Assembly: GCA_038210655.1 (NCBI GenBank)
Contig: JBBQWM010000013.1
Coordinates: 75,635 to 139,634, forward strand
Source of the DNA: 54-19 sp038210655
GTDB taxonomy: Bacteria; Chloroflexota; Chloroflexia; Chloroheliales; Chloroheliaceae
DNA length: 64,000 bases
Reading direction: 5' to 3'
The notes below the pieces were generated by a model. The model saw only the letters and a list, made by a program, of their open reading frames with translations. It was not told where the DNA came from and did no database searches. Positions 42,547 through 51,353 of the stretch are shown here, in pieces (within the stretch, counting starts at the first letter, position 1; the number at the start of each line of letters is the position of its first letter). The position numbers and the translations under genes were made by a program.

Positions 42547-45423
42547 TTAAGCGATTAGCTGGCGGAGGACATAGGGTAGGATACCACCGTGCCGGTAGTA
42601 CTCGACCTCGATAGGCGTATCGATACGGAGCATGACCGGCACGTTCTCGGTTTCGCCGTTGGCGCGGTGGATCGTCAACGTGACTTCCTGGCGCGGGTGG
42701 AGCGTGCCGTTGCGTAAGCAAAGCAGATCAAAAGTCTCGGTTCCATTCAGGCCAAGCGTTTTGGCGCTCACGCCCTCTTTGAATTGGCAGGGTAATACAC
42801 CCATCCCGACCAGGTTGCTACGATGAATGCGCTCAAAGCTTTCGGCTACCACGACCTTTACGCCCAGCAGATTAGTGCCTTTGGCAGCCCAGTCGCGTGA
42901 ACTACCGGTTCCGTATTCCTGCCCGGCAAAGACGATCAGGGGAGTTTTGGCCGCTTGATATTTAACTGCCGCATCGTAAATGCTCATTTGCTCGCCGACT
43001 GGTTGATGAAGGGTCAGGCCGCCCTCGCTGCCGGGAACCATCAGATTCTTGATCCGCACGTTAGCAAAAGTTCCACGAGTCATAACCCGGTCGTTGCCAC
43101 GCCGGGAGCCGTAGCTGTTGAAATCTTCGTAGGTGACTCCCTTTTCGGTCAGGTAGAGACCAGCCGGAGAAGTCTTTTTGATCGCGCCTGCCGGACTGAT
43201 GTGGTCGGTCGTGACCGAGTCGCCAAAGACCGCCAGAGGTCGCGCCCCAAAAACGTCCGAAAGGTTTTCCGGCTGGACGCTAAACTTCTCGAAAAAGGGT
43301 GGCTCCTGGATATAAGTTGAAGTCGTGTCCCAATCATAGCTGTCGCCCAGGCTGCTCGGAATCTCGTTCCAGAGCGGGTTCGCTTCGGTGAAGTTGCTGT
43401 AGAGTCGCCGGAAAGTGGCCGGATCGAGGGCCGATACCAGCAGGTCGCGGACTTCTTGCAAGCTGGGCCAGAGATCGCGCAGATAGACTTCTTGCCCGTC
43501 TTTGCCGACCCCAATCGGTTCCTTTGACATATCAATATCGACTCGCCCGGCTAGAGCGAAGGCTACTACTAAAGGCGGACTCATCAAAAAATTGGCTTTG
43601 ACGCTCTGGTGGACGCGGGCCTCGAAGTTGCGGTTGCCGCTCAACACGCTGGCCCCAATTAGGTCGTGAGTGTTTACAACCTCCTCGATACGTGGGTCAA
43701 GCGGGCCAGAATTACCGATACAGGTGGTGCAGCCATAACCAACCGTGTTAAAGCCAAGCTTATCAAGGTAAGGTTGCAGCCCGGTCTTATCGAGATATTC
43801 GGTGACGACCCGTGAGCCGGGGGCTAAGGAAGTCTTGACCACCGGGCGCACCGACAGTCCAGCCTCGACCGCTTTTTTCGCGACTAGCCCGGCAGCCAGC
43901 ATTACACTCGGATTGGAGGTATTGGTGCAAGACGTGATCGCTGCGATTAACACGTCGCCGTGACCGAGATCAACCCGCGCTTGTGGAAATTCTTCCGCCA
44001 AAATTTCTTCTACCCGGTCAGGGGTAGGCCGGTTGTTCATCATTTCGATTTCGGTGGTCGGGTTGGTATTTTTGTCGCTGACCATTGTTGCCATTTCTTC
44101 GGGGGTAGTCTCGGAACCTTGTTCGCCACCCCCGGTTAGCTGAACCAAATTACCGTTGGCAACCCCAATGTTGACCTCATAACGAACACTATTACCATCT
44201 TGCGGCTTGTTGTAGCCGTTCTCGCTGACTGGTTTGACCAGCAAATTATGGAAAGTCTCCTTCAGGTCGGGCAAATTAATCCGATCCTGCGGACGTTTCG
44301 GTCCGGCTACGCTGGGCGTAATGGTCGAAAGGTCAAGCTCCAACAGGGCGCTGTACTCGATCTGGCCTTTGGTGGGCATCCCAAACAGCCCTTGCGCCTT
44401 GAAGTAGTTGCGGAAAGCCTCGACTTGCTGGTCGGTACGTCCGGTCTTGGCAAGATACTGGCACGATTCCTCATCTATTGGGAAGAAGCCCATCGTCGCG
44501 CCATACTCAGGGGCCATATTAGCAATCGTGGCCCGGTCGGTCAGCGGCAGCGAGGCGGCTCCTTCGCCGTGAAATTCGACAAATTTACCGACCACTTTGG
44601 CTTTACGGAGCATTTCGGTTACGCGCAACGCCAGGTCGGTCGCGGTTACACCTTCACGCAAAGCCCCCGTCAGATTTACTCCCACTACATCCGGGGTCAG
44701 GAAGTAGACTGGCTGACCGAGCATTCCGGCCTCGGCCTCGATCCCACCTACGCCCCAACCAACGATCCCCAGACCGTTAATCATCGTGGTGTGCGAGTCG
44801 GTCCCGACCAGCGTATCAGGGTAATATACGCCTTCTTTTTGGAGTACGCCTTTTGCCAGATATTCGAGATTGACTTGATGGATGATCCCGATGCCGGGCG
44901 GCACGACTTTAAAGCTCTCAAAGGCTTGCATACCCCATTTGAGGAACTGGTAACGCGCCCGGTTGCGCTTAAATTCGATTTCCATATTTTTTTGAAGGGC
45001 ATCGGGGCGATTTGAAAAGTCTACCTGGATCGAGTGATCGACGACTAGATCGACCGGGACAAGCGGCTCGATCAGTTTGGGGTTCTTGCCAAGTCGGGCC
45101 ACCGCCGAACGCATGGCAGCCAGATCGACCAAAAGCGGCACGCCGGTAAAGTCCTGCAAGACGATCCGGGCGACTACAAAGGGAATTTCTTCGGCGCGTT
45201 CGGCGGTGGCGCTCCAATTTGCCAAAGTTCGTACATCATCTTCGGTAATTTTTTGACCGTCAAAGTTACGCAAGACCGATTCTAGCACGATTCGGATGCT
45301 GACCGGTAATTTCGAGATCGGCCCGACCCCGGCCTTTTCAAGCTGTGGCAGAGAATAAAACTGCCCGGTGTGGCCTGCCCCAGCCTCAAAGGTTTGAAGA
45401 GTTTCAAACAAATTATGTGACAT
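42547..45423 (-). CDS. acnA: Aconitate hydratase (AcnA/IRP type)
   Basis: 958 residues from the ATG at 45423, with GGAGG nine bases before; an in-frame ATG at 45447 overlaps that ribosome site. It converts citrate to isocitrate in the TCA cycle using a 4Fe-4S cluster. The domain order is that of the AcnA/IRP family: SHTTMINGLGIVGWGVGGIE, ITSCTNTSNPSVMLAAGLVA (first cluster Cys), YGCTTCIGNSGPL (next two Cys), and the swivel domain with FGDSVTTDHISPAGAI, YGSRRGNDRVMTRGTF and EYGTGSSRDWAAKGT. It stands alone, 560 bases from the rrf2-suf cluster that supplies such clusters. Confidence 0.97.
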   Translation of the reverse strand: MSHNLFETLQTFEAGAGHTGQFYSLPQLEKAGVGPISKLPVSIRIVLESVLRNFDGQKITEDDVRTLANWSATAERAEEIPFVVARIVLQDFTGVPLLVDLAAMRSAVARLGKNPKLIEPLVPVDLVVDHSIQVDFSNRPDALQKNMEIEFKRNRARYQFLKWGMQAFESFKVVPPGIGIIHQVNLEYLAKGVLQKEGVYYPDTLVGTDSHTTMINGLGIVGWGVGGIEAEAGMLGQPVYFLTPDVVGVNLTGALREGVTATDLALRVTEMLRKAKVVGKFVEFHGEGAASLPLTDRATIANMAPEYGATMGFFPIDEESCQYLAKTGRTDQQVEAFRNYFKAQGLFGMPTKGQIEYSALLELDLSTITPSVAGPKRPQDRINLPDLKETFHNLLVKPVSENGYNKPQDGNSVRYEVNIGVANGNLVQLTGGGEQGSETTPEEMATMVSDKNTNPTTEIEMMNNRPTPDRVEEILAEEFPQARVDLGHGDVLIAAITSCTNTSNPSVMLAAGLVAKKAVEAGLSVRPVVKTSLAPGSRVVTEYLDKTGLQPYLDKLGFNTVGYGCTTCIGNSGPLDPRIEEVVNTHDLIGASVLSGNRNFEARVHQSVKANFLMSPPLVVAFALAGRVDIDMSKEPIGVGKDGQEVYLRDLWPSLQEVRDLLVSALDPATFRRLYSNFTEANPLWNEIPSSLGDSYDWDTTSTYIQEPPFFEKFSVQPENLSDVFGARPLAVFGDSVTTDHISPAGAIKKTSPAGLYLTEKGVTYEDFNSYGSRRGNDRVMTRGTFANVRIKNLMVPGSEGGLTLHQPVGEQMSIYDAAVKYQAAKTPLIVFAGQEYGTGSSRDWAAKGTNLLGVKVVVAESFERIHRSNLVGMGVLPCQFKEGVSAKTLGLNGTETFDLLCLRNGTLHPRQEVTLTIHRANGETENVPVMLRIDTPIEVEYYRHGGILPYVLRQLIA

Positions 45424-45608
45424 ACTAATTAGCCTCCTCTCCTTCAAGGTTTTAAATTGAAGGGGAATATAATTTTTCTAAAATTTCTAATTTGTACTTT
45501 CTATTGTACTTCCTGTACTAAAGTATATCGGCTACCCAGGTTAATCGCAAGTGGACTTTGTGATGAAGGTAATTGCCCCAGGCTATGAGGAACTCTTGTG
45601 TTATTAAT

Positions 45609-45670
45609 AGGGATAGACAGGATGAGTAAGACGTAAATACTCACCGCAGAGACGCAGAGACGCAGAGAAA
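45609..45670. repeat. Short dispersed repeats: AGGGATAGACAGGAT and CGCAGAGA units
   Basis: AGGGATAGACAGGAT at 45609-45623 recurs at 40997-41011. CCGCAGAGACGCAGAGACGC and following bases (45643-45670) recur inverted at 50472-50500. Both are simple heptamer-like units, and the second pair borders two REP-like copies. Confidence 0.75.
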
Positions 45671-45685
45671 GCTAAAATTAGAGTA

Positions 45686-45799
45686 GCTATAGTAGGAAGC
45701 AAAGCCTTGAGCTATACAAAATTATCTGTAGGAGCGAGCTTCTGCTCGCGATTGAAGCCGCAGCTAGTGTTCAATCGCGAGCAGAAGCTCGCTCCTACA
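45686..45799. repeat. REP-like palindromic repeat, copy 2
   Basis: Arms 45727-45756 and 45770-45799 are the same perfect 30-bp inverted repeat as copy 1. The tail (TTGAGCTATACAAAATTATC and upstream) lies on the left here, so this copy is in the opposite orientation to copies 1 and 3. It lies upstream of the rrf2-suf cluster. Confidence 0.9.
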
Positions 45800-45872
45800 G
45801 CTGTGGCCTGCTCAGTTGGTTTCTGCTCAGAGCGCAATTAATAGCGGCTGGTTAACGGGGTAACAGTTTGTT

Positions 45873-45897
45873 AATTCCGACTAAAATAGTCGGCTAT
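45873..45897 (+). promoter_or_regulatory. IscR type-1-like operator upstream of the rrf2-suf cluster
   Basis: The 25 bases contain CCGACTA-AAA-TAGTCGG, a perfect palindrome, and end in CTAT. By hand alignment 22 of 25 positions agree with the E. coli IscR type-1 consensus as I remember it, with mismatches only at positions 2-4. It ends 4 bases before the -35 box and so is well placed for control by the Rrf2 protein encoded just downstream. Confidence 0.65.
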
Positions 45898-45901
45898 AGA
45901 C

Positions 45902-45930
45902 TTGACTAGGAATGAAAAAGGCGTTATAAT
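45902..45930 (+). promoter_or_regulatory. Near-consensus promoter of the rrf2 gene
   Basis: TTGACT (45902-45907), a 17-bp spacer and TATAAT (45925-45930); start predicted near 45937. AGGAAT/ATTCCT inverted motifs flank the -10, and TAGGAATTCTA follows, which may be further operator sequence. Confidence 0.85.
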
Positions 45931-45982
45931 TCCTACTAGCCTGATAGGAATTCTAATCAGAGTACATAGGGTAGTAAAAGCA

Positions 45983-46537
45983 ATGATTTTTTCAACTCGT
46001 TCGGAATATGGGGTCATGATGCTAACCAAGCTGGCCCAGCATTATGGGCGCGGCCCGCTCTCGCTGACCGAAGTAGCCGACACGCTGGGTTTATCGGTAG
46101 CCTATTTAGAGCAGATTGTCCCCGCTTTGCGGACGCACGGCTTTATCGATAGCCAGCGTGGTGCGAAAGGCGGTTATGTCTTGACTACCCACCCGGAGAA
46201 AATTCGGATGGGAGCGGTCATACGCGCCCTCGAAGAACGCAAAACCGGTCAGAAATTGAGCGTTATGCCTTGTGCCAACCTGGACGGAACGACCGATTCT
46301 TGCGGTCACGGCGATGTTTGCACCGGCCCGCTCTTGTGGATGCGAGTACGTGATGCGATTATTCAGGCGCTTGACTCCACTACCCTGGCTGACCTGGCCC
46401 CGGAAACCCGTCGTACCCTTCCGCTTTTCTCGGAGGTGCTAGTAGGGGCAATCGCCCAAAATGCGGGATTACCATTAGAAGCAGGCGTAGTTACAGAATT
46501 AGAAGTAGGCTTAGCTACAGAAGAGCATCATAACTAG
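45983..46537 (+). CDS. Rrf2 family (IscR/RirA-like) regulator
   Basis: 184 residues from the ATG at 45983; an earlier in-frame start at 45902 would include the promoter. The winged helix begins IFSTRSEYGVMMLTKLAQHY and includes LSVAYLEQIVPALRTHGFI and GAKGGYVLTTHPEKI. Three cysteines in PCANLDGTTDSCGHGDVC fit a cluster-binding loop, with spacing unlike canonical IscR. It probably senses an Fe-S cluster and controls itself and sufCDS. The leader is about 46 nt; the ribosome site is weak. An IscR-like operator lies upstream. Confidence 0.9.
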   Translation: MIFSTRSEYGVMMLTKLAQHYGRGPLSLTEVADTLGLSVAYLEQIVPALRTHGFIDSQRGAKGGYVLTTHPEKIRMGAVIRALEERKTGQKLSVMPCANLDGTTDSCGHGDVCTGPLLWMRVRDAIIQALDSTTLADLAPETRRTLPLFSEVLVGAIAQNAGLPLEAGVVTELEVGLATEEHHN

Positions 46538-46674
46538 GGTAAAATAGTTTGAGCCGCCTGTTTGTGATCTGAGGCTTATTATAAAGTCGCGTTTTGAATT
46601 CGCAATTTTGAATTCGTAAATGATAGCCCGGCTGCTACCGGGCTTTGTAATGTAATGGGGGAGAAGCTGACAAA

Positions 46675-47589
46675 ATGGATAACGATCTTATTATCAAAGA
46701 CCTGCATGTAAATGTAGAAGAAAAAGAAATTATCAAGGGCATCAACCTGCATATCAAGCCGGGCGAAGTCCACGTCATCATGGGGCCGAACGGTAGCGGC
46801 AAATCGACCCTCAGCAACGCTGTAATGGGCCACCCCCGCTATACCGTAACCAGCGGCGAGATCATCTTCCAGGGTACCAATATTATCGATATGCCAGCCG
46901 ACCGACGGGCGCGGCGCGGGCTGTTTTTAGCCTTCCAAAACCCGATGGTTGTGCCGGGCGTATCGGTCTCCAACTTTTTGCGGACGGCTCTGACCAACCG
47001 TCGTAAGGGGGATGTCCGGGCCGAAGTCCGCCCCGAAAACCTCGGTGTGGTCGGCGATAAGCCGGTCTACGAAACAAAAAAAGCTTCGGTTGGTGGGGAT
47101 GGCGTTTTGATCGACCGCAAGAAGAAAGACGCTTTGATCCCGCCCAAAGAATTCCGGGCGATCCTCAAAGACAAGCTTGGTCTGCTCAAGATGGACGAGA
47201 AGTTCACCAAACGTTATTTGAACGATGGGTTTAGTGGTGGTGAGAAAAAACGCCTCGAAATTTTGCAGATGGCGATCCTCAACCCGACCGTAGCTTTCCT
47301 GGACGAACCAGATAGCGGCCTCGACATCGATGCGATCCGGGTCGTGGGCGAAGGCGTAAATAGCCTTCGTAGCAAGGATATGGCAGTGGTCGTCATTACC
47401 CATCAGCAGCGTATTTTGAGCTTCCTGCACGTCGATTTTGTCCACGTAATGATGCAGGGCCAGATCGTCAAAGAGGGTGGGCCGGAACTCTCGAAAGAGA
47501 TTGAACAGCGCGGCTACGGCTGGATTCGGGAAGAATTAGGGTTGACCCTCACCGGCGAGGAATTACAGGAGGTCGGTGCAAATGCCTAG
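46675..47589 (+). CDS. sufC: SufC, Fe-S assembly ATPase
   Basis: 304 residues, about 50 longer than usual. Walker A GPNGSGKST (37-45), the SufC-type signature FSGGEKKRLEILQMAILNPT, Walker B AFLDEPDSGLDIDAI (the usual SufC form is DETDSGLD) and H-loop VITHQQRIL are complete. The extra length is an insertion at about 115-160 containing GVVGDKPVYETKKASVGGDG, before the helical domain. SufC powers assembly of Fe-S clusters on the SufB/D scaffold in the cytoplasm. It overlaps sufD by 8 bases and lies 137 bases after rrf2. Confidence 0.95.
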   Translation: MDNDLIIKDLHVNVEEKEIIKGINLHIKPGEVHVIMGPNGSGKSTLSNAVMGHPRYTVTSGEIIFQGTNIIDMPADRRARRGLFLAFQNPMVVPGVSVSNFLRTALTNRRKGDVRAEVRPENLGVVGDKPVYETKKASVGGDGVLIDRKKKDALIPPKEFRAILKDKLGLLKMDEKFTKRYLNDGFSGGEKKRLEILQMAILNPTVAFLDEPDSGLDIDAIRVVGEGVNSLRSKDMAVVVITHQQRILSFLHVDFVHVMMQGQIVKEGGPELSKEIEQRGYGWIREELGLTLTGEELQEVGANA

Positions 47590-48898
47590 TGTGGTTGAAC
47601 GCGGCCTTTCACGCGAAGCAGTTGAGCGGATTTCAACCGAACGCAACGAGCCGAGTTGGTTGCTTGAGAAGCGCTTGGCGGGCTGGGCGGCCTTTGAGAC
47701 CCTCCCGACCCCCGACTGGACGCGGGGTATTCGCGGTTGGTGGAACGCTACTTTGCGCGATTTGGATTTTGATATGCTCCAGCCCTATGTGGCTGCCGGG
47801 CAAGCCTTACCCAATCTCGATTTGAATAATGCCGATGAAGCCGCGCCCTCTGGCGTATTGGTACAGTACAACAGTCAGATCGTCCGGGCTGAATTATCGG
47901 AGGAAGCCCAGGCGGCAGGGGTGGTCTTTTGTAGCTTGGAAGAAGCGGTCAAGACCCATCCTGAGCTTGTCCAGAAATATTTTATGACCCGGTGCGTCCC
48001 GCTTGATGAGAACCGCTTTACGGCACTGCACGCGGCTTTGTGGACGGGTGGGGCGTTTCTCTACGTACCCCAGGATGTTACGCTGGAGGCTCCCTTCCGA
48101 ACGGCTTTTTATACCGATGTCGAAGGGCTGGCCCTGTTTACTCATACGCTGGTTATCGCCGAGCGTGGTTCTAAAGTACGGCTGATCGAAGATCACCGCT
48201 CGAATGGCAAGGCGGGCGACCCCATGTCGGTGGATAGTGGCATTACGGAAATCTTTATAGGCGAGAGCGCCAAAGTCGAATATTACAACCCGCAGGAATA
48301 TGGTCATAACATCACGAATTTCTCGGTCAAGCGGGCAATGGTCGGCAAATACGGCTTGCACACCTGGGTAATTGCTACTTTGGGCAGCGAAGTCACCCGG
48401 TTGACCTTAGAATCTATTTTGGAAGGTCAGAACAGCCACGCCGATGCTATCGGCCTGTCGTTCTCGACCGGGCAGCAAAACTTTGATATAGCAACCAAGA
48501 CCTTGCACGCCGTTTCGCACACTTCGGCTAATTCGATTTTTAAGGCCGCGCTAGACGATGCCTCCCAACTGGGCTTTCGGGGCGCGATCCGCACTCTAAA
48601 GGGGGCGCAGCACACCGATAGCTTCCTGAACGACCATACCCTCTATCTGAGCGAAGATAGCAAAGCCGACGTGCTGCCGTCGCTGGATGTAGATGCCAAC
48701 GATGTACGTTGCGCTCACGGTGCTTCTATCGGCATGATCGATGCGGAGCAAATTTTTTATCTGATGAGTCGCGGTCTGACCCAGGAAGAGGCCGAGCAAA
48801 TGATTGTAGCCGGGTTCTTTGAGGAAGGGATCGAGCGTATCCCGTTAGAGAGCGTTCAGCAACGCTTGCGCGGCTCGATTGAAGCAAAATTGCATTAG
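47582..48898 (+). CDS. sufD: SufB/SufD family scaffold protein, SufD-like
   Basis: 438 residues from the ATG at 47582, with AGGAGG nine bases before, inside the sufC end. Family pattern: FTALHAALWTGGAFLYVPQD, VIAERGSKVRLIEDHRS, a beta-helix middle, NSIFKAALDDASQLGFRG and the C-terminal VRCAHGASIGMIDAEQIFYL followed by MSRGLTQEEAEQMIVAGFF. The RCAHGAS end favours SufD over SufB. It is the only SufB/D gene in the cluster, so SufB is either elsewhere or this protein acts alone with SufC. A heptamer palindrome separates it from sufS. Confidence 0.9.
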   Translation: MPSVVERGLSREAVERISTERNEPSWLLEKRLAGWAAFETLPTPDWTRGIRGWWNATLRDLDFDMLQPYVAAGQALPNLDLNNADEAAPSGVLVQYNSQIVRAELSEEAQAAGVVFCSLEEAVKTHPELVQKYFMTRCVPLDENRFTALHAALWTGGAFLYVPQDVTLEAPFRTAFYTDVEGLALFTHTLVIAERGSKVRLIEDHRSNGKAGDPMSVDSGITEIFIGESAKVEYYNPQEYGHNITNFSVKRAMVGKYGLHTWVIATLGSEVTRLTLESILEGQNSHADAIGLSFSTGQQNFDIATKTLHAVSHTSANSIFKAALDDASQLGFRGAIRTLKGAQHTDSFLNDHTLYLSEDSKADVLPSLDVDANDVRCAHGASIGMIDAEQIFYLMSRGLTQEEAEQMIVAGFFEEGIERIPLESVQQRLRGSIEAKLH

Positions 48899-48900
48899 GA

Positions 48901-49003
48901 TGTTAGAAATCAGACATTAGAAATCAGAGATCAGTTTTAATCTAATATCTAAAGTCCGATCTCTGATCTCTGACTTCTAAATTCTAATATCTAATTTCTA
49001 GAG
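48901..49003. repeat. Heptamer palindrome between sufD and sufS
   Basis: TTAGAAATCAGACATTAGAA on the left and TCTGACTTCTAAATTCTAAT on the right are made of 7-base units and are largely complementary across about 100 bp. It may be an attenuating hairpin within the operon. Confidence 0.7.
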
Positions 49004-49013
49004 AGAAAAAGCC

Positions 49014-50312
49014 ATGATTGAGACCAGTATGATAGATACACGGGATCGAGTTTTGGAAGTAGCCCCCGAAGAAATCGCTACCGGCAAACTGGATGTGGCA
49101 GCGATCCGGCGTGATTTTCCGATTTTGGAAGAAGAAGCTTACGGCAAGAAAGTCGCTTATCTCGATAATGGGGCCAGCAGTTTGCGGCCTGAGCCGGTCA
49201 TAAATTCGATGCTGGAATATTTCCATAAATATAATGCGAATATTCACCGGGGCGTTTATCGCTGGTCGGAAGAGGCGACCCGCGCCTACGAAGCGGCCCA
49301 CCGCAAAATCGCCCGGCTTATCAACGCCAATCCGCGTGAAGTCATCTTTACCCGCAACACGACCGAGAGCTTGAATCTGGTAGCCTATAGCTGGGGTCGG
49401 GCTAATGTGCGCGAGGGCGACGAAATCGTCTCGACCGTGATCGAACATCACTCGAATCTGGTTCCCTGGCAAATATTGGCTGCCGAGAAGGGCGCGAAAC
49501 TACGCTATATCCCAATGACCCCCGAAGGTCGTCTCGATCTCTCGAACATTGACCAGATTATCAACGAAAAAACCAAAATGGTCACGTTCACCCATATGTC
49601 GAACGTGCTGGGTACGATCAGCCCGGTTGCGGAGATTATTGCACGGGCGCACGCGGTCGGCGCAGTCGCTATTATGGACGGCGCACAAAGCGTTCCCCAC
49701 ATGCCGGTGGACGTGGTGGCGTTGGGTTGCGACTTCTACGCTTTTAGCGGTCACAAGATGACCGGGCCAACCGGGATCGGTGTGCTATGGGGTAAGCGCG
49801 AACTTCTGGAAGCTATGCCCCCTTTCCTGACTGGCGGCGATATGATCCGCGATGTAACGCTTGAGCGTAGCACCTGGAACGATTTGCCCTGGAAATTCGA
49901 GGCTGGAACGCCTTCGATTGCCGAAGGGATCGGGCTAGGAGCCGCCGCCGATTATCTTCTAAAGCTAGGAATGGCAAATATCCGGCAACACGAGATCGAG
50001 CTAACCGCTTACGCTCTCGATAAAATGCTGGCGATCCCCGACCTGGAAATCTACGGGCCGACCCAACCGTCCGAGCGCGGTGGAATAATTTCGTTCAACC
50101 TGGGCGACGTTCACCCCCACGATCTGGCGACTATGCTAGACCGCGAGGCGATTGCAGTCCGGGCCGGACACCACTGCTGCCAGCCTTTGATCGAGCTACT
50201 CGAAACGACTGCCACTACTCGCGCCAGCTTTTATATCTATAATACCGAGGAAGAAGTTGACCGACTGGTCGAGGCCCTTCACAAAGCCCGCAAGGTCTTT
50301 AAGCTCGACTAG
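49014..50312 (+). CDS. sufS: SufS, group II cysteine desulfurase
   Basis: 432 residues with an N-terminal extension of about 25 before the family start AIRRDFPILEE. PLP-binding Lys248 lies in FYAFSGHKMTGPTGIG; FTRNTTESLNLVAYSW and the active-site loop VRAGHHCCQPL (Cys388, followed by a second Cys) are present. It removes sulfur from cysteine for Fe-S cluster assembly. Group II enzymes normally need SufE or SufU, and neither is in the window. It is the last gene of the suf cluster, with a REP-like repeat 38 bases downstream. Confidence 0.95.
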   Translation: MIETSMIDTRDRVLEVAPEEIATGKLDVAAIRRDFPILEEEAYGKKVAYLDNGASSLRPEPVINSMLEYFHKYNANIHRGVYRWSEEATRAYEAAHRKIARLINANPREVIFTRNTTESLNLVAYSWGRANVREGDEIVSTVIEHHSNLVPWQILAAEKGAKLRYIPMTPEGRLDLSNIDQIINEKTKMVTFTHMSNVLGTISPVAEIIARAHAVGAVAIMDGAQSVPHMPVDVVALGCDFYAFSGHKMTGPTGIGVLWGKRELLEAMPPFLTGGDMIRDVTLERSTWNDLPWKFEAGTPSIAEGIGLGAAADYLLKLGMANIRQHEIELTAYALDKMLAIPDLEIYGPTQPSERGGIISFNLGDVHPHDLATMLDREAIAVRAGHHCCQPLIELLETTATTRASFYIYNTEEEVDRLVEALHKARKVFKLD

Positions 50313-50349
50313 CTCACTTTTACAGCAAATTGCAGAGATATTGAACGAT

Positions 50350-50500
50350 TGTAGGAGCGAGCTTCTGCTCGCGATTGAAGCCGCAGCTGGGTGTTCAATC
50401 GCGAGCAGAAGCTCGCTCCTACAGATAATTCTGTATAGCTCAAGGCTTTACCTTCTGCTATAGTTATTAAATTTCTCTGCGTTCTCTGCGTCTCTGCGGT
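50350..50500. repeat. REP-like palindromic repeat, copy 3, with adjoining CTCTGCG array
   Basis: Arms 50350-50379 and 50394-50423 repeat the perfect 30-bp inverted repeat. The tail GATAATTCTGTATAGCTCAA runs to about 50465, then TTTCTCTGCGTTCTCTGCGT at 50472-50500. The whole arrangement mirrors 45643-45799 in inverse order. Confidence 0.9.
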
Positions 50501-50509
50501 AAATAGTAT

Positions 50510-51190
50510 TTAGTAGCGGCCCAATTCGCGGCGACTGGCGCGTAGCCATTCAATAATCGCTTCATTTTGTTTGATCCGCAGTTGTTGCACCAGGACGGCG
50601 AATTGTTCTTCTTCCGGGTTGCTGCGACTGCGGAGTTCGCGCTCGGTCGGGCGGGGATGGCTGCGGCGACTACCTTTACCGTTGAGGTCGGCCTGATCGT
50701 CATCGTAAAAATCGAAGCCACTATAATTTCCCGCACTGACTGCCATAACCTCTTCGGCATCTTCGGTCAGGCTTATGCCCCGCTCAAGCCTATCGAGCAG
50801 CGCCATGCAAACTTCCAATTGTCGGTCGATCAAGGCCAGTACATCATCATCCCCCAATTGACGGGCGAAATAGAGCTTGACCAAAAAATCGAGCCGGATT
50901 TCACGACTGCGCCCGACCGGAGTACGGACCCATTCCATAAAAGCGGCCCGGCCTAGTGGGGTCAGGTGGAAGATGCGTTTGGGCGGACGAGCGCCCTGGC
51001 TTTCCAGTTCGGCCTCGATATGGTCTACTTTCTCCTGCTTTTTTAGCAAAGCATATAGCATACTCATTTCCAGGCGGCAAATTTCGCCCAGAGCCGTCTC
51101 AGGCGCGAAGCGGCGAGCCAGTTCGTAGCCATGCTTTGGCCCGTCTAGCAACAGGCCCAACAGGGCGTATTCGGTCGGCATTACATCCAT
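50510..51190 (-). CDS. PadR family transcriptional regulator
   Basis: 226 residues from the ATG at 51190 (GGGGA upstream). The winged helix is typical: TEYALLGLLLDGPKHGYELA, then SMLYALLKKQEKVDHIEAEL and PPKRIFHLTPLGRAAFMEWV. A helical dimerisation part follows (about 85-145). The last 75 residues are acidic then basic low-complexity sequence ending in a helix (LRIKQNEAIIEWLRASRREL), longer than the usual family member. PadR proteins respond to small molecules or stress and often control transporters. No target is evident; the neighbours are a GMC oxidoreductase and the suf cluster. Confidence 0.9.
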   Translation of the reverse strand: MDVMPTEYALLGLLLDGPKHGYELARRFAPETALGEICRLEMSMLYALLKKQEKVDHIEAELESQGARPPKRIFHLTPLGRAAFMEWVRTPVGRSREIRLDFLVKLYFARQLGDDDVLALIDRQLEVCMALLDRLERGISLTEDAEEVMAVSAGNYSGFDFYDDDQADLNGKGSRRSHPRPTERELRSRSNPEEEQFAVLVQQLRIKQNEAIIEWLRASRRELGRY

Positions 51191-51326
51191 AAACAAAGGT
51201 TCCCCGCAGCAAAAGTAAAGTGTTGTGAATATTCAGAGTCTAAATATACAGTCGAGAGTCATAAACGTCAAGCCTGGGCGGATCGGGCTTGATTCTGTCC
51301 CTTTAGCAGCCCATAATTATGCAAAA

Positions 51327-51350
51327 GGGGCGTAGATCAACCTACGCCCC
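51327..51350 (-). terminator. Intrinsic terminator downstream of the GMC oxidoreductase
   Basis: GGGGCGTAG (51327-51335) pairs with CTACGCCCC (51342-51350); TTTTGC follows on the minus strand. Confidence 0.85.
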
Positions 51351-51353
51351 CTG

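Noticed and set aside
45492..45519. Three GTACT motifs upstream of aconitase
   Set aside because: Uneven spacing (12 and 9 bases) and no palindrome; not convincing as an operator.
45902..45982. Longer start of the Rrf2 regulator
   Set aside because: The extension would begin at the -35 box and include the promoter; the family N-terminus begins at 45983.
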